Source of the DNA: a bacterium
GTDB lineage: Bacteria; Electryoneota; RPQS01
Assembly (NCBI GenBank): GCA_016702305.1
Contig: JADJEH010000017.1
Coordinates: forward strand, 558,001 to 622,000
DNA: 64,000 nt
Reading direction: 5' to 3'
Shown: positions 60,923 through 64,000 of the stretch, one piece after another
Layout: every line of letters begins with the position of its first letter
How positions within the stretch are numbered: the stretch's first letter is position 1
Program-made: the position numbers and the translations under genes
Notes under the pieces: generated by a model
The model's database searches: none
Seen by the model: the letters and a program-made list of their open reading frames with translations, nothing else
Told to the model about the DNA's origin: nothing

Positions 60923-63514
60923 CTACTTCAAGATGTCCAGCTTACGGAAAACTCCATCCATTGCCGGATTCGGCTCATGCAATGCCGGACCCGAGCAAGA
61001 CACCGTCAATACGGCATTCAGATACGGCTGGGCCGTGAAGAACGTGCCGCTCTGGTGGCCCGGTACGGCAAACAGCGATCCGTAAAATGTATAGTCCGCG
61101 GGATAGACCGCATTCGGACTCGTCGCCGTGTACAAGTTCACGAAGCCGGACTGCGTCTGCCACCAATTCAAAACGTATAAGTCCGCGGATTGCCAAAGTA
61201 TCGTCACGCTGTCCAGTGGCACGCAACTGAACCCGAGACAGAAGGCCTGATCGCCCGCAATCTCCTGGTATAAGCTGCCGTTGAGCCGCTGGATCGCTTG
61301 GCCATTGCCGTCGGCGGACGCCATCCAGGCGAATCCGCATCCCGCTGGATTGCTTCCCCGCGCAGAGAACCAGCCCGACGTGATGGTGCACGGCGGGAAC
61401 AACTCAGCGTCGTATTGATACATCGGATAAATGCCAAAGTAGGTCAATCCCGTCGCCGTCGGCGTCAACTCAACATCGTAACTCTGCGTTACGTTGGTCA
61501 CGCTGTCCACAAACGATAGCTCAAATGGCGAGGGGGTTTCAACACACAGACCACCCCAGGCGCCCCAGAAGCGCACCGAGCCGATCTCGCCCGGCACAGT
61601 GTAATCGTCATACACCTGAAAACCATTTCCGACGTCGCTGAACGGAACAAACGGTGATTCATCCGGCAGCTTCGGTTGCTGCGTGAATATTGTCAGCTCG
61701 TCTTCATTGCAGGTCGGACGGACAAAACACGCGCCCGAGGAACACGGCTCCATGTAGCTGAACACGCCCCCTAACGCGAGACATGCGTCAGGACCAACGT
61801 ACTCACAGGAGGGATTGATCGGATCGCCGTAACAGCACGAGCCTAAACACTCGAAGACGTTTAACTGAAACGGTCCGCAGTCCCCGGTGCTCCAACCCTC
61901 GATCGTGACATAGTAGCCGCCAGGTTGCAACGGGACGCAGTCAATCGTCGAAAGTTCAAAGCCGCCGCAGCCCGCGTCAGCTTCGGCGATGACCCCGCCG
62001 CAGCAGGCCGATGATAAATACAGGTAGCTGTCCCACACGCTGTCGTCGTTGCACATGCTGAAAGTCCAATTCCCCGCGTAGGGAATATTCACCCAGTACG
62101 TGTAATCCTGCGAATCGCGCAGGTTGCAATCGTTGCCCGTCACGCAGCTATGCCAGGCGCCCGAACCCGGCGCGTTGATCGCCGCGTCAATCCGGCAGCC
62201 GTTGCAGGGAATCAGCTCCAGAGATACGCGATAATCCCGCATCTCATTCACGCCCGTAAACCCGGTCGTGCCAACCCACAACGTATAGTTGCCCGGCGCA
62301 AAACACTGCGTAATGAACGTCACCGTCGAACACGGGTAGCTGAAAGATTGCACGAAGTAAGTAGAGAACGGACATGTGTTCGCGCCGCTGCCAACCAGAA
62401 TCGTCGTCGCGGTTTCGCTGCGGAGTCTGATGCGCAGCGAGCAGGCTTCCGTCAGCGTGAATCCGTAGAAATCCGTGTCACGGCGGCTGGACCCGAACGT
62501 GTCCACGTACGTGAAGATCTTGCCGCAGATCGTCTGATACGGACTGATCATCTGCCACGGTTGGATCGGACTCTGGTTGTTGCAGGCGCCGTTGCAATCT
62601 TCCGTACGGTCCCGGTCGTCACGGAACTCATTCGCGCATTGCAAGACGTCGCCCGGCTCGCAGGGGACCGCGCAATTGTCAAAAACATTCAGCGTGTACG
62701 CGCCCGACGCAGTGCTGAAGCCGTCCACGACGATGTAGTAGACTTGCCCGGCGTTGAGCGTTACCGTGATCGAAGACAGCGTGCCCGAGCCCCCGTCGTC
62801 ATCACAGGCCACATGCGCCGTTCCCGGACACGCGCCGCTCGTGTTGACATACAGGTACGTGTCGTAGCTGCCGCCTTCGGTGTTGATCGTGTAGCTCTGC
62901 GTCGCGGGCGGAGTGAATTGATAGATCACGTCCGGTGCGTTACTGGAGTTCGGGCAGTTGACATCCAGTTCCGTATAGTTGTTGGCCCGACCTACCGTCG
63001 TGCCGATATCCGTGTAGGGCAAACCGGCAACCACCGTGGCCGGACAGACATCCGCGCCCTGATCCAACGGATTACGTTCGCGATTTTCCGTCCGCTGCGC
63101 ATAGAGTCCGGCCAGCTGATCCTTCAGACTCAGCATCATGCTTTCATCCGGCTCAAGCGATCCGTAACCGCCGTCCATTTGAAACTCCAAATCACGAATC
63201 TGCTGCTCCAGCGGCGATAACGCCTGCGGGCGAATCACCGCGCCAACGGCAAATCCGTTGTCAGCCGGAAGGGAAGGCAGAGAAACTCGCACATTCGCGG
63301 CATGCCCTCGCACCAAGGGTAGCAGCTCTTCCAGCCGCGCCTGCCAGGCAGGGTCAACGGGAAAACCAGCCTCGCGTGTGGCCAGCATTCGGGCCTCAAT
63401 CTCAGCAATTTCAACCGCTGCCGAACTAAGACCGGCGGACGACACAACTTGCTGGCTGCCGGCAAACAGCGCCGACCAACAGGCCAAACCCAAAAAAATC
63501 AATAATCTCTTCAT
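60923..63514 (-). CDS. Large Cys-rich secreted protein, paralogue 2
   Basis: 863 residues; signal peptide ends ALFAGS. Domain order follows paralogue 1: helical N-part (LSPLEQQIRDLEFQM), RNPLDQGADVCP, PPC-like sandwich (GSYDTYLYVNTSGACPG, YYIVVDGFSTASGAYTLNVF), a second one (WDSYLYLSSACC), then CCYGDPINPSC and a C-terminal domain with FCLGFSCVPLDSVTILW. AAGGAGAAC lies before the ATG. It ends KLDILK. The clear repeats and the paired Cys suggest disulfide-stabilised surface modules. Function unknown. Confidence 0.77.
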   Translation of the reverse strand: MKRLLIFLGLACWSALFAGSQQVVSSAGLSSAAVEIAEIEARMLATREAGFPVDPAWQARLEELLPLVRGHAANVRVSLPSLPADNGFAVGAVIRPQALSPLEQQIRDLEFQMDGGYGSLEPDESMMLSLKDQLAGLYAQRTENRERNPLDQGADVCPATVVAGLPYTDIGTTVGRANNYTELDVNCPNSSNAPDVIYQFTPPATQSYTINTEGGSYDTYLYVNTSGACPGTAHVACDDDGGSGTLSSITVTLNAGQVYYIVVDGFSTASGAYTLNVFDNCAVPCEPGDVLQCANEFRDDRDRTEDCNGACNNQSPIQPWQMISPYQTICGKIFTYVDTFGSSRRDTDFYGFTLTEACSLRIRLRSETATTILVGSGANTCPFSTYFVQSFSYPCSTVTFITQCFAPGNYTLWVGTTGFTGVNEMRDYRVSLELIPCNGCRIDAAINAPGSGAWHSCVTGNDCNLRDSQDYTYWVNIPYAGNWTFSMCNDDSVWDSYLYLSSACCGGVIAEADAGCGGFELSTIDCVPLQPGGYYVTIEGWSTGDCGPFQLNVFECLGSCCYGDPINPSCEYVGPDACLALGGVFSYMEPCSSGACFVRPTCNEDELTIFTQQPKLPDESPFVPFSDVGNGFQVYDDYTVPGEIGSVRFWGAWGGLCVETPSPFELSFVDSVTNVTQSYDVELTPTATGLTYFGIYPMYQYDAELFPPCTITSGWFSARGSNPAGCGFAWMASADGNGQAIQRLNGSLYQEIAGDQAFCLGFSCVPLDSVTILWQSADLYVLNWWQTQSGFVNLYTATSPNAVYPADYTFYGSLFAVPGHQSGTFFTAQPYLNAVLTVSCSGPALHEPNPAMDGVFRKLDILK

Positions 63515-63543
63515 CGTGTTCTCCTTATACGTTGAATACTACC

Positions 63544-63572
63544 AATATAGTCTATTTACCCTCATGAAACAA
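63544..63572 (-). promoter_or_regulatory. Promoter of paralogue 2
   Basis: Minus strand: TTGTTT (63572-63567), 17-base spacer, TATATT (63549-63544). About 28 bases of leader with a strong ribosome site. Confidence 0.65.
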
Positions 63573-63592
63573 CAAATAGCCTCGCTACCAAA

Positions 63593-63620
63593 ACAAAAGC
63601 GGCCCGGTTGCCCGGGCCGC
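63593..63620 (-). terminator. Terminator of Cys-rich paralogue 3
   Basis: A perfect 9-bp GC stem (63620-63612 with 63607-63599) with a GCAA loop and TTTTGTTTT on the minus strand. It shares the same stem core and loop as the 58177 terminator. Confidence 0.85.
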
Positions 63621-63644
63621 CTAATCAGCAAATCTCGAAACTGA

Positions 63645-64000
63645 CTACTTGATATCTTCCAGCTTCATAAACACTGGATTCGTGGGAACTCCGGCCGCTG
63701 ATGTCGGAACGCCACAGTCCAAGGTCAAAACGTAGATCACCTCTGCCGACGGATCCGGTGCAAAGAACGAGTTGCTGTACGATCCTTCCGGGACATAGAA
63801 GTTAAACAACTCCGTGTAAGTCGCCGGGAACACCGCGGTCGGATCTGTTGACCACCACGCACGCACTACTCCCGCTGGTTGCCACCAGCTTAGAGTGTAA
63901 GCATCCGGAACGTCTGGAAACAATTTGATCGTTACACTGTCGGGCGCAACACACCCGGCGCTCAAACAGAAAGCCATTTCCACAGGTAACTGAACGATCT
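63645..64000 (-). CDS. Large Cys-rich secreted protein, paralogue 3, C-terminal part
   Basis: About 118 C-terminal residues; the frame is open to the window edge, so the gene starts outside. It matches the C-terminal domain of the other two: AFCLSAGCVAPDSVTIKLF for AFCLGFSCVPLDSVTILW, a WWQPAG strand, and a GSYSNSFFAPDP segment. It ends MKLEDIK. Confirms a tandem array of at least three copies. An ATG at 63983 is internal, not the start. Confidence 0.75.
   Translation of the reverse strand, partial: IVQLPVEMAFCLSAGCVAPDSVTIKLFPDVPDAYTLSWWQPAGVVRAWWSTDPTAVFPATYTELFNFYVPEGSYSNSFFAPDPSAEVIYVLTLDCGVPTSAAGVPTNPVFMKLEDIK

Noticed and set aside
62150..63220. A 356-codon plus-strand frame in Cys-rich paralogue 2
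   Set aside because: Arg-rich antisense frame; the minus gene has signal peptide, promoter and conserved domains.
1..64000. CRISPR arrays, tRNA or rRNA genes
   Set aside because: No regularly spaced repeats and no cloverleaf or rRNA-like sequence were noticed when reading the spacers; a dedicated tRNA scan would settle this.

Overview
The window looks like a chromosomal stretch of a GC-rich (roughly 55-60%) bacterium of the FCB superphylum, probably one of its uncultured candidate divisions (Zixibacteria/KSB1/Marinimicrobia-like). The main reasons are six secreted proteins that end in the YPNPFNP-type, T9SS-like C-terminal sorting module, a bacillithiol operon (bshA, bshB1, bshC), and many FG-GAP, sialidase-type and other large secreted proteins. 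The phylum is inferred from gene content only. I saw no rRNA, tRNA or CRISPR array. Promoters read as ordinary sigma-70 type (TTGACA-17-TATATT), and many transcription units end in textbook hairpin terminators.

Region by region. 1-1217: the end of a glycosyltransferase and a methyltransferase. 1528-12546 (+): three YPNPFNP-tailed secreted proteins, a GT-C glycosyltransferase with a TPR tail, and a manganese unit (MntR-like regulator, then an Nramp transporter fused to UspA). 12648-20284 (-): one long operon, bshC-bshB1-SET-SET-bshA-osmC-GNAT-membrane protein-phosphomannomutase, with two small SET-domain lysine methyltransferases inside the bacillithiol genes. 20446-22833 (+): PEGA-domain protein and rhomboid protease. 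22924-28718 (-): sialidase-fold secreted protein, an arsenic-type operon (arsR, DUF1697, arsM) with a clear promoter/operator, a secreted choice-of-anchor-like protein and a VOC protein. 28854-32219 (+): secreted M1 metallopeptidase, superoxide dismutase and DUF302 protein. 32360-34614 (-): pentahaem cytochrome with a sorting tail, coupled to a lipoprotein.

34737-44835 (-): a tightly packed run of about 12 genes (aldo/keto reductase, NAD(P)-binding protein, META lipoprotein, methyltransferase, TerC, SDR, pyrophosphatase, dienelactone hydrolase, KOW protein and two tandem paralogous YPNPFNP proteins). 45141-52401 (-): a MutL/GlmL-type mutase reactivase, a duplicated pseudopilin-like protein, a P450 with its 3Fe-4S ferredoxin, and several small or secreted unknowns.

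52881-58173 (+) is the clearest foreign unit. It is an isolated phage-head module (unknown, decoration protein, major capsid, unknown, connector-like, TerS-like, TerL) with its own strong promoter, behind an AT-rich spacer. No portal, protease, tail or integrase gene is visible, and host-type palindromic repeats have invaded it, one of them in frame inside terL. 58232-64000 (-) is a tandem array of three large, Cys-rich, paralogous secreted proteins; each ends in a closely similar terminator hairpin, and the third runs off the window.
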